Part shown: positions 1 to 11,063 of the stretch, piece by piece | How the letters are laid out: every line of letters starts with the position of its first letter | How positions within the stretch are numbered: the stretch's first letter is position 1 | Assembly: GCA_963921795.1 (NCBI GenBank) | Contig: OY997649.1 | Location: 30,943,555-31,007,554, forward strand | Length of the DNA stretch: 64,000 nt | Source: Nannobrachium achirus | Lineage: Eukaryota; Chordata; Actinopteri; Myctophiformes; Myctophidae | Reading direction: 5' to 3' | Notes under the pieces: generated by a model | Told to the model about the DNA's origin: nothing | The model's input: the letters and a program-made list of their open reading frames with translations, nothing else | The model's database searches: none | Position numbers and translations under genes: made by a program

Positions 1-317
1 AAGTCTTACCCGTCTAGGAGGCGATACACAGCACAGCAGTCCTGATTTAGGCCTCGCACTTTTAGAGCTTTATCGAGACTCTCATAGACAGTCTGTCCTG
101 CGCGAACATTCAGCTGGGGAATGGAGAGACAATATTAGAACAACTGTGACTTTGAGATGACATTTGTTGGCCAACTACATGAAAATAGGAGCAAGTAGCA
201 CATGCATTCCAAATTCTGATTAGGCAATGAGACAATATGATCATAACCTGGGTGTGGGTACCGAAATGTAGTTCCAAGTAGGAACTGAATCCAAAATAGA
301 ACCTGTATATAGGTAGG

Positions 318-866
318 CCTGTCACAATTATTATATAATCTCAATTATTTGAAATAATCACACTTGTTTTTTTGTATGTTGAGAAATGTTAATATATTTT
401 CAAAAATAGTGGAAATAGCAGATCTACAAGCTTAAGCTGTTTTGAAAGCTTTTAAATATAGTATAGAGTTCTGTCTGGCAGAAACCTTGTATCTCCATAT
501 TTCAACTTTTTCCATAAACGATTGCCATGCTTCATTATAGAAGTGAAAATAGAAGATCTACAAGGTTGCATCGCGAGGTGCTGTGAGCTTGTAGATCTGC
601 CATTTTCACCATTTAAAATCAGTTTCTTAAATGACAATAAAAAGGAACAGTTTTGGACATACAAGGTTTCCACCTGACAGCGATGTTATTTGTCAATTGT
701 CATATCTGCTCTGTGCAACTTTCGTTAACAAACTCTAAAAGCCATACAGAAATGTATTTTTTATTCATATGTTCCAATATTCAACAACAGTAACATTAAA
801 TCGCTAATCCCAATTATTCGAGCGACAATTAATGGTCAAATACAATTTCATAATCATGACAGCCCC
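318..866. mobile_element. MITE with CTGTCACAATTATT termini, split by another MITE
   Basis: The left end (CCTGTCACAATTATTATA) and the right end (TCATAATCATGACAGCCCC) are degenerate inverted repeats of the GGGCTGTCA type common in hAT MITEs. The element at 471-681 is inserted within it. No target duplication is recognisable. It lies in the presumed araf intron. Confidence 0.5.
471..681. mobile_element. Palindrome-carrying MITE family P, copy 1
   Basis: The left end is CTGTCTGGCAGAAACCTTGT and the right end is ACAAGGTTTCCACCTGACAG, inverted repeats of about 20 bp. The centre holds the palindrome (543-609). Shared internal words with copies at 4401, 43182 and 58268 include GGAACAGTTTTGGACATACA. 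Confidence 0.65.
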
Positions 867-1862
867 ACCCTGGGGGTACCCATAAAAATAATTGCATTTA
901 GTTTCTGCTTATCGGTTCCTAGACACGCTAATAAGTTCATTAAACAAACAAAGGCTACAAATCTGAAACTACAGTGTATACGTAGCCAACTGCTATACCT
1001 TCTGTTTACATACAATTGTCGAGCTCCCATGTAGCATGCATGGCTAGTGTGCAGTCCTTTCATTACAAATGCAGTTATCAATCTATAGCACTCATCGGTT
1101 TTCGCTTTGGTCAGCTTTCCCTTTATTACCAACGAGAAAGGGGTGTCATGACTCATGACTAAACCCAACAATATGTTGCCCTCTGAGACTGCAACACATT
1201 AACTGTACTGTCTTTCAGATCGATGCCATGTCCAGTCCACTCATTATTCTAATCACCATCCATGGTCTTGAAAGGTGCAGTCACTACTAACGATACCAAT
1301 CTCTACTTATGAACAACACAGAATTTAAGAACATGTTAGATCACTGTTGGGTTGGCAGCTACCAGTCACCAGTTCAATATCGACTGACTTTCTTAAGAGG
1401 CAACAGAATACCTTTGTAAAGAGTGCAAATGTGCTACATCATGGCTCAGTTTATCTGAAAATAAAAGCTGCATAATGAATGGAATGATGAAAACAGGCAC
1501 CATCTGGGAAGCATACTAAGCATCTATTTTTTTCTTTTAGACACTGTTGAGCTGTGAGTAATAGCAAGTTAGAACAATCACCTTTACAACTATTAACGTT
1601 AGTTAAAGGTACTAAGAACAGCAACTTGGTCGTACATTCACATTTACTCAAGATACCTATTACGAACGTAACAGCCAAAAAGATTGAGCCGGTAAGAATA
1701 TTCTCCACATTGCTCCCACACTTTTAACTTCATACAAATATCTATTAAAGGTCTTTGGTTGTTAATCAGACAGAACCATAATTCTAGTAGACCAATAAAC
1801 CTGATTCAATTCTGTAGACAGATAAACCAGACCAAACTTTGCAACGCAAGTCAGACCCTTAC

Positions 1863-1973
1863 CACAGTCTTCTGTTTGTTAGGGAGGTAGGCTCGGATGG
1901 TGCCTCCACCTCTGGGCACATCCTCTGGACTGGTCTCTCCCGAGGAGGAGCAGGAAGAGGAGGTGGAGGACAT
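1863..1973 (-). CDS. araf: RAF-family kinase (probably A-Raf), 5' coding exon; gene continues beyond the left window edge
   Basis: Read on the minus strand from the ATG at 1973-1971, this exon encodes 37 residues: a Ser-rich leader (MSSTSSSCSSSGETSPEDVP), a Gly triplet, and then TIRAYLPNKQKTV. The last segment is the start of the RAF Ras-binding domain, whose family signature is YLPNKQ(R/K)TVV. The exon ends after GTG at 1863 with a good GTAAGG donor at 1862-1857, a boundary that also falls between the two Val codons in vertebrate RAF genes. The rest of the Ras-binding domain, the C1 zinc finger and the kinase domain must lie at coordinates below 1; no further RAF exon is visible in 1-1855. 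RAF kinases bind Ras-GTP at the membrane and phosphorylate MEK. I prefer A-Raf to RAF1 or B-Raf because of the short Ser/Gly leader, but the paralogue is an inference. The exon may extend upstream to an acceptor at about 1991. Confidence 0.65.
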
Positions 1974-2173
1974 GTTGAGGGCAGGAGGAGCTGAGGGGGA
2001 GGCAGCACTAGGACGTCAACCCGCACACGATCTTCATGCACAAGGGCCTTATAGAGTTAGTCCTTTACCTGGAGGTTCCTAACAGGATGTTAGATGAGGT
2101 GGTTAGGAAGGTGACAGGTGCAAGACTTGAGGTTCTGAACTCTGGTCCTCAGAACCCAGAATATAGCTTATAA

Positions 2174-2594
2174 CAGGGGTCTTCAACAGGGGATCCGGGA
2201 CCCCTGGGGGGGTCCTCCAAATCTTTGTGTGATAGAAACTTTTTTTCTTTTTTATATTAACCACTTGAACCCTAGCGTCCATATTCAGAGAACTTTAGCC
2301 AAAAATAGCAGATCTACAAGCTCACAACGCCTCGCAGCGTAGATCGGCTATTTTCGGCAAAGAGCTTCAGTGTAGAGGGGAAAGAGCAGACTAAGTACAT
2401 AGGTCATGTTTATTAAGTATTGACGGTTCAAGTGGTTAAATATCTGAAAACACAAATTGACATGATTCCAAAATGCACTGATGATGTGCTGTCAAAAGAT
2501 GAAACTATATGGAATCTATTAACAGGTTGTGGGGGTCCTTGCTTCATCTCCCTCAACTAAGGGGTCCTTGGCCTGAACACGTTGAAGACCCCTG
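2174..2594. mobile_element. hAT-type MITE, copy A, with perfect 8-bp target duplication
   Basis: The 421-bp element starts CAGGGGTCTTCAAC and ends GTTGAAGACCCCTG, a perfect 14-bp terminal inverted repeat. It is flanked by identical 8-bp duplications GCTTATAA (2166-2173 and 2595-2602), which is diagnostic of hAT transposition. Inside is a TTAA-bounded segment (2261-2435) and the AGATCTACAAGCTC palindrome (2303-2357). No transposase is coded. It lies in the presumed araf intron 1. Confidence 0.9.
2261..2435. mobile_element. TTAA-flanked element nested inside hAT copy A
   Basis: TTAA occurs at 2257-2260 and 2436-2439. The termini CCACTTGAACCCT and ACGGTTCAAGTGG are inverted repeats. The same inner unit is at about 42414-42612 and 55230-55381 in the other hAT copies, so the composite has spread as one unit. 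Confidence 0.6.
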
Positions 2595-3492
2595 GCTTAT
2601 AATATTAATAATAACACCAACACCAAACAGTTGTATTGTTTGATATGCTTAATTCTAAAACCATAAAATGTACTTAATGACACTTAATGAAAACATGGGA
2701 CTGTTAATCTAGGTGCATGAAAAAGTAAATGATTTGGATCTATCGGATAGTTTGGTTAAGTGTCCAAGCTTTATCAGTCAGATTATAGTACTTCAAATAT
2801 AAGTAAATTTACAGTGACAAGATATTAGTACATGGCAGTGTCCGCTGTAATAAAATCAAGTATGTTTAAATGACTGAATGATCGTACCAAAGAGTCGGTG
2901 CAAGTGTATGTGTAATAACGTTGTAGTTCAGTAGCTGCCCTGGCATGTACACGTCGAACAGTTGCACTTGAGCAAACACAACAAACACTAGCACACAAAT
3001 CAAAAGCATTGCCAGGCGGCAATTAATGTTAGAATTCAATTCAGCACTTTGTAAAATAATTAGATATGCAAACTACTCGTATGCTTGCGCAGGTTCGCTA
3101 GCTTAGCATGGGATTTGACTGCTTAGCAATATGACATTTCGAAATTTTGGAGGCCATGTTTGAGTACTATTCCAGTGAGAAGACTTTCTGCTAATAGTTA
3201 CACAGATAGTTTAATGGAGTGCCACTGTGCCACCATATTAGCTTCGATGCACGCATTATCAATAGTGCAGCAGCAGATGCTGTCTGGCCAACTCGAGTGG
3301 AGATGTTGCTCGCTGGGTGACTGTATGCAGGGTACAGTAGGGGATAGATGTAGGGGATTAACTAGCTAACTCTGTGGCTAGCTAGCCAGAGCCTGAAAGC
3401 TAAAGCCTTAGAGTAAACATACGGAGGATAGACCAGTGACGTCAGACATAATCGTAAACGTGTGCCTGTTAGGTTATCCCCTTCATCATCAG

Positions 3493-3812
3493 CAGTGGTG
3501 TAAAGTAACTGTTGAGGTGTTTGTACTTCACTTGTGCATTTCCAATACTTTTACTTCTAGTTCTACTCCACAACATCTCGGATCCAAATATTGTACTTTT
3601 ACTTACTAAAAACTTGAGTTACTATTTACTTTGAAGAGTTATCACAAAACACACATTAACCACTTCAAACCTGAAATTTTACCATTTGAAAATGGCTCAC
3701 AATTTCTTCTAGTACTGTAAATACATTTTGATAACTTTTACTCAAGTAAATTCTAAATTCCAGACTTGTCACTTTACTCAAGCATAAACATTGGGTACTT
3801 TTTCCACCACTG
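3493..3812. mobile_element. hAT-type MITE (CAGTGGTG family), second copy
   Basis: It starts CAGTGGTGTAAAGTAACT and ends GTACTTTTTCCACCACTG, matching the termini of 56291-56912, with the same ACTTTTACT-rich interior. No 8-bp duplication is recognisable, so it is older or one flank has mutated. Length is 320 bp. Confidence 0.7.
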
Positions 3813-4207
3813 CCTATCAACAAGCGTCGCTTGACGAAAACATGCCACATTTAAAATAATAATCTCTGTTCATATGTGTCAATTTCTTTTTTATATCGTG
3901 CAATGGGCTCCCAGTCCCTTCATTTTAAAACACTTCCGCTTAGATCTGACGTCAGTGCCGAATCCTTGATAACTTAATTGTATGCTATTTGCTACGCTAG
4001 CCAGCTCTCATCATTAGCAAACTTGAGGGGTTTGACCAATGCGTCAGTTTGTTTGCCACTTGTAATGTCTGTTTACAGTCGCAATGACGACTTGCTAGAA
4101 TTGGAAGAACGCTACAGCAAATTAGACAATATCGATTACAAAAACACGTGCAAATTCAACCACCAAGGAGTTGTTTAACAGAGTTTATCTCTAAGATAAA
4201 GCCTTAC

Positions 4208-4220
4208 CTGGAGCAGCCAT
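4208..4220 (-). CDS. Possible upstream first coding exon of the RAF gene (13 nt)
   Basis: On the minus strand, CAAG-ATG-GCT-GCT-CCA-G is followed directly by a consensus GTAAGG donor at 4207-4202. If it is joined to the acceptor CCCCCTCAG ending at 1991, the reading frame runs without a stop into the RAF exon (residues MAAP-APPALN, then MSSTSS). The alternative acceptor just upstream (CCTAG at about 2009) would put the RAF exon out of frame. An ATG next to a perfect donor and an in-frame join are suggestive only; transcript evidence is absent. If this is real, intron 1 is about 2.2 kb and carries two hAT-type MITEs (2174-2594 and 3493-3812). Confidence 0.35.
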
Positions 4221-4400
4221 CTTGAATTCTCTCAATCTGAAGTCAGATCTGTCAAGAATATCTGGGAAAGCGGAAAAGCTCAGTGATGCACGTCCCTCAT
4301 TGGATCATTTCCACAGCTAGAGCCTCTCATTGGTCAACACAAGTTATACATTTTTATTAGGGGCGGGAGTTATAAACACTTCTGTAAATTAAAGGAATAC

Positions 4401-4627
4401 ATCGTCATTGTCAGGCAGAAACCTTGTATCTCCAAGTTTCAAAGGTGTTTAAGAAATTAAAGCCCTACTTCATCATTATGTGTTGCACAAACAAGTGAAA
4501 ATAGCAGATCTACAAACACAAACGAGGCGTTGTGTGCTTGTAGATTGTCTAGTTTCACAATTTCAAATATATAGTTTTTAAATAAAGGAACAGTTTTGAA
4601 CATACAAGGTTTACACCTGACGACGAA
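4401..4627. mobile_element. Palindrome-carrying MITE family P, copy 2
   Basis: It starts ATCGTCATTGTCAGGCAGAA and ends ACACCTGACGACGA. The central palindrome is at 4495-4558, with GAGGCGTTGTGTGCTTGTAG on its right arm. It lies just upstream of the possible RAF exon at 4208-4220. Confidence 0.65.
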
Positions 4628-5138
4628 TTTGTTACATTGTATTCCAGTATTAATTTTCCTCGAGTCACGGACATGGCTGCCTTCCCTGCTGTATCCATTA
4701 TATACCGATTATGTTAAATGACAGTACGTTCCTTGAACTTGATATGCTATCCCAATTTGAGATAGAAAACCAAGGACTTCAATTTCAAATTGTGCCTGAC
4801 AATGCAACTACACTGATATTTCAGTATACATTTCTTAGTATGAAAATGTTAAGCTTATTCGTTCATTGGATATTTTATTACAAAACACTATTCAAGTTAC
4901 AAAATACATATTGTCATGTCAAATTCCTTTAATTAACAACCCACAATGCTGCAGAGTTTCAAAAAACAATTTTAAGTTCTGCAAGTAAAATGGATTAATT
5001 GGTTTTAACCAACCATTAATGATACGTTCTTTAACTACGTAAAACAAAACTGTTCCAAGATTTCAAATAACTATTCAACATCAATAAGATAACAAAATGA
5101 AAGTATTATTTTGTGTTTTGTTATGTCACAGTTGCATC

Positions 5139-8100
5139 CTATTCCACACTGAGAAACTTCCTTTTCTTTGCCGTGTGTGTAAATGGGTGGTGTCGCCACT
5201 CGACGTCTGCACTCTTCTCGTTCTCCAGGGTACCAAGTTTAATCATGTACACTAAAAAGAAGAAAAACATTAAGCACCATGTTTAAGAAGAGGGCAACAT
5301 AACTGCAAAGGAGAGAAGCTAAAGCTTGACTGTCTCAAAAAGTTAATTAAAGTTGGTGAAAGTAAAGAAAAAGTGTAATTAAGAATAGAGAAGATGGCAA
5401 AATGCTGGGGTTGTGCTCTGGCAATGGATTCGTTTTAAGTTCTGGAACTGATTTTACTGCTTATAAACAATTTAGCCTAGTTATTAGGCAGGATTTATGT
5501 TTGCTGTTTGGGGTGTTTTTGTTACTCCGAGAGGGGGTAAATGCATGGAACTAAAGGGACCCATTCATGCCATCTGGGGCTGGGCTAAATGAATACAGAC
5601 ATTTGGGCAACAAATTGGTACCGGAGGGGTCCCTTTGTAAATTGCATCTGTTATATTTGTCAGAAAAGATGAGCCCCCCAAAATCTGCATTTTGGTTAAC
5701 AAACTGCGTTCAATATGCTTTGTGATGTGACATCGCCATCGGGTTGTCACAGACAACCCAACCAGCAGCCTGATGGAGAAGCGGCCAAACCTGTTTGGCC
5801 TCAAAGATACACTACATTCGAGGGCTGGATAAGGAAACTTGTGGTTCTGGCAACATATGTTGGCTAAATATGCACATAAACCAAACTAAAATTAATCAAA
5901 CTATAAATAAATATTTCAGAATGCTGGTCAGAGTATGTCTGTGCACATTGACAGGTGCATGTGGCATCATTTAAAATAAATAAATTAGTCCCCCTAGCAT
6001 AAATTGTATGCGTAATTGAACTGGGGCGGATGGCCAATATTGAATTAATACTGTGTTTACAAACGGCAACTCACAAATCCTACTCGTCATACACTTAAGA
6101 CGATATTGACATTTAAGTACTAGCACAAGAGACATACTTACATTTCATTTCAAATCTGGGTCCTACTTCTGTAAGCTCAACGTTCTTGTGGTCCGTTTTC
6201 TTGTAGGTGTGATGTCTGCAATAGCAATAAGTTGATGTTTCACATTAAAAGGTTAACAGCACAATATCTGTGATATATTTATCTAACTGACAAACTAACC
6301 TGAATGAGATGAAATCCTCTTGGTTGGAAAATGTAATTACACGTCTACTATCTTCTTTAGGTACTGGAAACAGATATTTAAGGATACTGGATACCTGTTT
6401 GAAGGAGTATTCATTAGTTATATCCATAATCAGTCAAGTAGCGGGAGAGGAGAATATTTGCAGAAAGTGGAATAGTAATTTTCTCACCCTCCGGCCAAGA
6501 CGTGAACTGAAGTTGTGAAAAATGAGGTGGGGATAGGCTTCAGACATGGTGCCTATGTCTGGAACATCATGTCTCATCACCACATTGTAAAGGGTGAAGT
6601 AGGCTGTGGGTCCAAATGGTAAATGGCACACTACCAAACCATCTGAGAAAACAGATAAAGGAATCAGATACATAGTAGGAGAATAAGTGGTAGATAAATT
6701 GCTTACTTTGAAACATAATTACTGGCATTATTACATAATGTCATTGTTACTGTACATTTGTTAATAGCTAGCTGTGCAAGTATAAAAGCCACATTGCCCA
6801 GTAACTGTAAAAAGAACACACTAACACAAGCTTACCTGGCTGCCCTCTAGTTTCATGCACAATGACGAGGTCTGTAACATTATTTGCTTTGCAGGCCTGT
6901 ACCAGTGAATCAACCTCATGGTTTCCTCTGTTCATCCGCTGGGCTCCAGGGAACATCAGCTTGACTTCCTGTTTCAGCACAAGTTACAAGTTAGAATAGA
7001 AATGGCAATCGCTGGTCTTGACTGTTGGGCTGATAGATTTTCAACCATAGTCAATAACACTTCAGCTGCCAAAATGTTATTTATTACTGCAAAATATACA
7101 GTTTTGCAAATAGATAATTGGGCAAAATCATATGCACAGATTTGGGGAAGTACTAATAATGTCATCCTCATCCTCTGCATCGCTACTTCAACCTATTGCC
7201 ATCAGGGCGAAGATACAGAACCTTGGCGTGGCACAAAGTTCGGTTTAAAAAGAGTTTTGTCCTCTCAGCCATTGCTGCACCTAACAATCTGCTAAACAAT
7301 CGCCCCTGCCGCTAAGAGGGTTTTTGTATAGTGGGGTACTGATGATCTGTCTATGTGATATGTTTGTGTTGTTATATGGTTATGTGTTGTTTCTTGTTTG
7401 AACAGACTGAAGACAAATTTTCCTTCGGGGGCAATAAAGATTATTATTGTGATGTCCCTACCACTTACTTGTTTCCTTAGTTGGAAAAAATCCGTTTTTC
7501 TATGTCAGGAATCAATGTACAAGATAACTGGGCGAATGTCAAATCCCATTTGAGGCTACGGGATAGAGAACCAAAGTCTATTACATAATTGTTTTCCCCA
7601 TTGAATATCCTGCAATCTTTTTATTTCAGAATTGGTGGGCAGAGCCCTTGATATTCTACAATGCTAGTCACTCACGCATGCATCCCAGGCATTTCATCAG
7701 AGCAGGTAGAGGTAGCACTTCAGTTACATTCATGGATACTTTGTCAATGAACTACTGTAAAGCACTGCTATTGAACCAAAGCTGTAATGTGTTCCTGCCT
7801 GTGATGGCGAATGACAGTACAATTATTTTATAATTTGCCTGTTACTCAGCCTCTGCACTCATCAGTCAACCCAATACCCATCATTCCAAGTGAGTAGCTA
7901 CCTACAAACACAGTGAAATAGGGGCGCCCGCTGGCCTACTGGTCCAGGTGCATTCCACATAGGCATTGATGCCTGGCGGTGTCGCCGGTTCGATTCCCGA
8001 TCCGGACGACCTTTGCCACATGTCACTCCTATCAAATAAAGGCATAAAAGCCCAAAAACAAATCAAACAAACAAAAAAACACTGAAATATATCTGACCTT

Positions 8101-9679
8101 GGCGAACATTTTGAGCCGGGAGCTGGGGTCTCTTGATGTGGTGATCATAACTTTAGGATCTTCCACTCCGGCCCATTTGTACTCATCGTCCATGTGAGAG
8201 CTAACACCTGCATATGGAACAATAATTTGATCAGCCGTCAATACATTCGAGGAATCTATTGATGTATGCATGTCCTTCACATATCTCAAGAACTGTTCAT
8301 CCAATCATCTTCAGTTCACACTTGGTTGGTGTAAGGCTGCAGACCCAAGTTGATTGGATGAGTGGTTTTCCTGAACCAGCCCACCCTGAATGGGTACATG
8401 TTCTGAACTGAACAGACTGGTTAATATTTCTCTCTCGCTCACACACTCACACACACACGATTTAGTAAAAACGTAAGACACTAGCCTTCTGCCCCCTCAT
8501 CATCATATTCCAGCAGTTTCTGTAACTGCACGGCTTCTCTACGAACTTCAGTTGGTATGAGGCGATTTTCTGCAGAAAAATAAAGAGAAACAAAACACAA
8601 TTGACAATTTTGCTTCGTCTTCCAAAAGGTTTTGTTTAAAATGGTTGTTAGCTGTAATCAAATACAGCGTAAAACGTGCAAATGCCATACCATCGAGAGC
8701 AGACTTGATCTTATGTTTTTTATCCTCTATCGTCCTGACCCTGTCCTCTTGGGCCTTCCTGTACAGGTACTCCCGTCTCAGTCTCACCTCACGACGAAGC
8801 TACACCATTGGGCAAGGGAAAGAGACAAACAAGCTGATGAGCTGTTGAAGTATGCGAGTAGAAGTATACTCACAACCTGTTCCTGTTGACTTACAATGTT
8901 ACATTATGCATCGCCGAAAAATATCCCTCATACATGGGGTCATGGTAAAAGGCTGTTTGAGAACCCCTGGTTAAACTAAATTAACTGCTCAAATGTACCG
9001 CTCACTTCAAACTGGGTTTGATTTTTTTCCTCTTCTTTTTTATATTATCACATGAAACCTTGCATCCCTAACACTGGTGAAAAGAATAACACATTTACAA
9101 GCAGATTTATCAACTTAAAGTTACAAGGTTAATACAACAATTTATAATGGGGGTCCCTGCTTCATCTCTCTCAGCTAAGGGGTCCTTGCTTATTTTTTTT
9201 TTTATAATAATAAAGAATGAATGTGATCTCCAACTGGATGAATACAAATTGCCACAAGCAGAAAAAAGCACTATTATTACCACATAGTTGTTGATAAATT
9301 GGTAACTAGTTGATTTAAATTAAACCACAGACAGTTTATGTTACGATTTGGTTCCGAGATGTCAGCATACCGCTCAACATCGTTACTGTACATACAATAG
9401 AATGCTACCAATACGACTCGTGTAATTAAATACAATCTGGTCTGACTGCAGCTAAACTGGGGTTTGGGTTTTACTTTAGCCGACTCTCTTTAATGTGTGC
9501 TAACAACTGCTAACGCTAACATTGATTAGCCTGAATACGTATTAAGTAGGTTACGACGAGTTCCAATAAGACTTAACTTGTTTAGGTAACTACCCCAGAC
9601 TACCCCACTATTAAATGCCATTGCATGGAATAAATAAATAGCCCGTCGCTATACCTTTATTTAACTTTAAACTTACCAT
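5139..9679 (-). CDS. imp4: U3 small nucleolar ribonucleoprotein IMP4, Brix domain; complete, 9 coding exons, 291 aa
   Basis: Coding exons on the minus strand: 9679-9677 (the ATG alone), 8799-8691, 8569-8486, 8207-8098, 6968-6836, 6642-6488, 6394-6300, 6215-6142 and 5251-5139 (stop TAG 5141-5139). They total 876 nt, or 291 aa, equal to the human protein length. The N-terminus reads MLRREVRLRREYLYRKAQ. Conserved Brix-domain blocks follow: DDEYKWAGVEDPKVMITTSR, PSSRLKMFAK, HLPFGPTAYFTLYNVVMRHD and KYLFPVPKEDSRRVITFSNQ, then ELTEVGPRFEMKLYMIKLGT near the C-terminus. IMP4 works with IMP3 and MPP10 in the small-subunit processome to pair U3 snoRNA with pre-rRNA for 18S cleavage in the nucleolus. 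All junctions keep frame. Two oddities: exon 1 codes only the start Met, and intron 3 has a GC donor (8485-8484). Intron 4 (6969-8097) carries a LINE fragment and a SINE; intron 8 (5252-6141) holds no recognised feature. Confidence 0.95.
7140..7455 (+). mobile_element. Degraded LINE 3' end inside imp4 intron 4
   Basis: The plus-strand frame reads LPSGRRYRTLAWHKVRFKKS and FVLSAIAAPNNLLNNRPC before a stop. This resembles the C-terminal tail of fish LINE ORF2 proteins, which contain a PSGRRYR...KSFVP.AI.LLN-like pattern. It ends with GGGGGCAATAAAGATTATTA, a typical 3' tail. It is antisense to imp4. Confidence 0.5.
7920..8060 (+). mobile_element. tRNA-derived SINE, copy 1 (imp4 intron 4)
   Basis: The head resembles a tRNA gene, with an A-box-like TGGCCTACTGGTCC and a perfect B box GGTTCGATTCC at 7987-7997. 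The body is shared with the copy at 38120, and the 3' end is AAATAAAGGCATAAAAGCCC plus an A/C-rich tail. The cloverleaf is not maintained, so it is not a tRNA gene. It is antisense to imp4. Confidence 0.75.
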
Positions 9680-9740
9680 GTTTTCCTCTGAAGCAGTCAC
9701 ACATGTGGCTGTGTTTGCTAGAAGGATGATGACGTACAAG
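9677..9740 (-). promoter_or_regulatory. imp4 5' UTR / promoter-proximal segment
   Basis: This is the sequence immediately upstream of the imp4 ATG on the minus strand. The start codon context is GGAAAACATG. A TGACG half-CRE-like motif lies nearby (TGATGACGTACAAGCG at 9727-9742 on the plus strand). There is no TATA box, which fits a housekeeping gene. The exact transcription start cannot be placed from sequence. Confidence 0.35.
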
Positions 9741-9999
9741 CGTCGACTTCATTGGTTAAAAGAAGAACAGCCAATGGCAAGTCTCGATACTGCAAAGCCA
9801 GTAAAGTATCCTTCAGAATAAAACGCGTTTGGATCTATGGTTTGGATGTGGACATCAGGGATCTCCATTATATGGGCATAAAAGGGATTTGTCCCCTGGC
9901 ATCACAGCGATCTCCATATCGCAAAAATGTACAAAAAAAGAAAAATACATTTCATTTTAGAACATTCATAAAAAGAAAAAAAAGGGGGAGATCAAAATA

Positions 10000-10530
10000 A
10001 TAATAATAATAATAATACATTTTATTTTAAGGCACCTTTCAAGGCACTCAAGGTCGCCGTATAACAATTTAGAAACAGTTACCCTAATACAAAATCACAG
10101 TTAAATGCAAGAGGCCCATGGGGAGTGTCGCCACTCCGACAATAAGAAGTCCATTTCGGAGTGGCGACATGTCGGAATGGAGAGAGCCTCCCCCTGCCTA
10201 GTGCCTATACAAGTGAGTTTTGAGGTGGATTTTGAATATGGGGATTGAGGGCCAGAGTGGCTGAACGCTCTTGACCCCATAGTGGACAGACGGGCTGGGG
10301 GGAACGGTCAGGTTGATGGAGGAGGCAGACCTGAGAGACAGGGTGGGAATGTTGATATGAAGGAGGTCAGACAGGTATGGGGGGGGACCAGGATAGGGAT
10401 GGCCTTCAAAGTATGGAGGAGGATCTTAAAGTCAATGCTGTGTTTGATGGGAAGCCAGTGGAGTTGGTGTAGAACAGGGGTGATGTGACTGATGGTGATG
10501 GCAGGGGTTCTGGTGATGGATTTAATCATA
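10000..10530 (-). mobile_element. Truncated LINE (L2/CR1-like) 3' end: RT C-terminal region and 3' UTR
   Basis: The minus strand encodes HITPVLHQLHWLPIKHSIDF, the well-known LHWLP motif region at the C-terminal end of L2/CR1-type ORF2 proteins. Further along comes VHYGVKSVQPLWPSIPIF (the 'LWNSLP'-type segment) and KIHLKTHLYRH. The 3' UTR (AAGGCACCTTTCAAGGCACTC on the plus strand near 10030) ends in an (ATT)n tail at 9998-10020. It is 5'-truncated, as is usual. Confidence 0.7.
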
Positions 10531-10800
10531 ATGTAAGCTTACCATTAGGTTGATTATGTCTTTCTCTATGCTTTTATTAATAATGGTGTCTTTTTTGTGA
10601 TGTTACTTTTGTGTGCCCTGTGCTGTCTCTGGTGCCTGAATTTCCCCCACAGGATCAAATAATAAAGTTATCCACCTGTACACAGTGCAACGTTCCAACC
10701 TCCCTCTCATAGTGTGTGCGCAAGATCGAGGCTTGCTGCCCCCAAGCACTGCAATACCTGAAGGCCAGCCCCTACCTCTGACACTGCCAATCACATAACC

Positions 10801-11063
10801 CAGTGGTTCTCAAAGTGGGGTTGGGGACCCCCAGGGGACGTTGAGGGGGTTCCGGTGGGTCGGCATCAAAATCAGTTTAACCACTTTAAAGAGGTGGTGC
10901 CAAAGTTTTTTACTTTTTCTGTTTTGTATGTGTCTAAGGAGTTAACAATTCTCTAATAGACCACCACCGGGTGGGGTTATAATGTGGAAATTTGCTTCCC
11001 TGTGTATTTTTGGTTCTTCCTAATAGCTGGAAGCCTGTCAAGAGCCCTGATCGAAAAACACTG
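10801..11063. mobile_element. Degenerate hAT-like MITE remnant
   Basis: It starts CCAGTGGTTCTCAAAGTGGG with GGGGACCCCCAGGGG, the left-end pattern of 24359-24763, and ends near GATCGAAAAACACTG. The flanks do not match, so it is old. Confidence 0.45.

Noticed and set aside
854..1171. 105-codon minus-strand frame
   Set aside because: It begins in the end of a MITE and has no recognised domain; not supported as a RAF exon or transposase.
2012..2173. Plus-strand open frame of about 53 codons starting DVNPHTIFMHKGLIELVLYL, directly after an AG
   Set aside because: It overlaps the intron side of the minus-strand RAF exon, resembles no family I know, and this length is expected by chance.
3978..4178. 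Plus-strand 66-codon frame ending ERYSKLDNIDYKNTCKFNHQ
   Set aside because: No recognisable domain, no splice partner, and it lies in the presumed RAF intron; treated as chance.
5565..5804. 79-codon minus-strand frame in imp4 intron 8
   Set aside because: It is within a confidently spliced intron and has no recognisable domain.
7987..7997. tRNA gene-like B box
   Set aside because: Part of a SINE; the acceptor stem and cloverleaf are not maintained, and the same unit recurs at 38120, 43428 and 60735.
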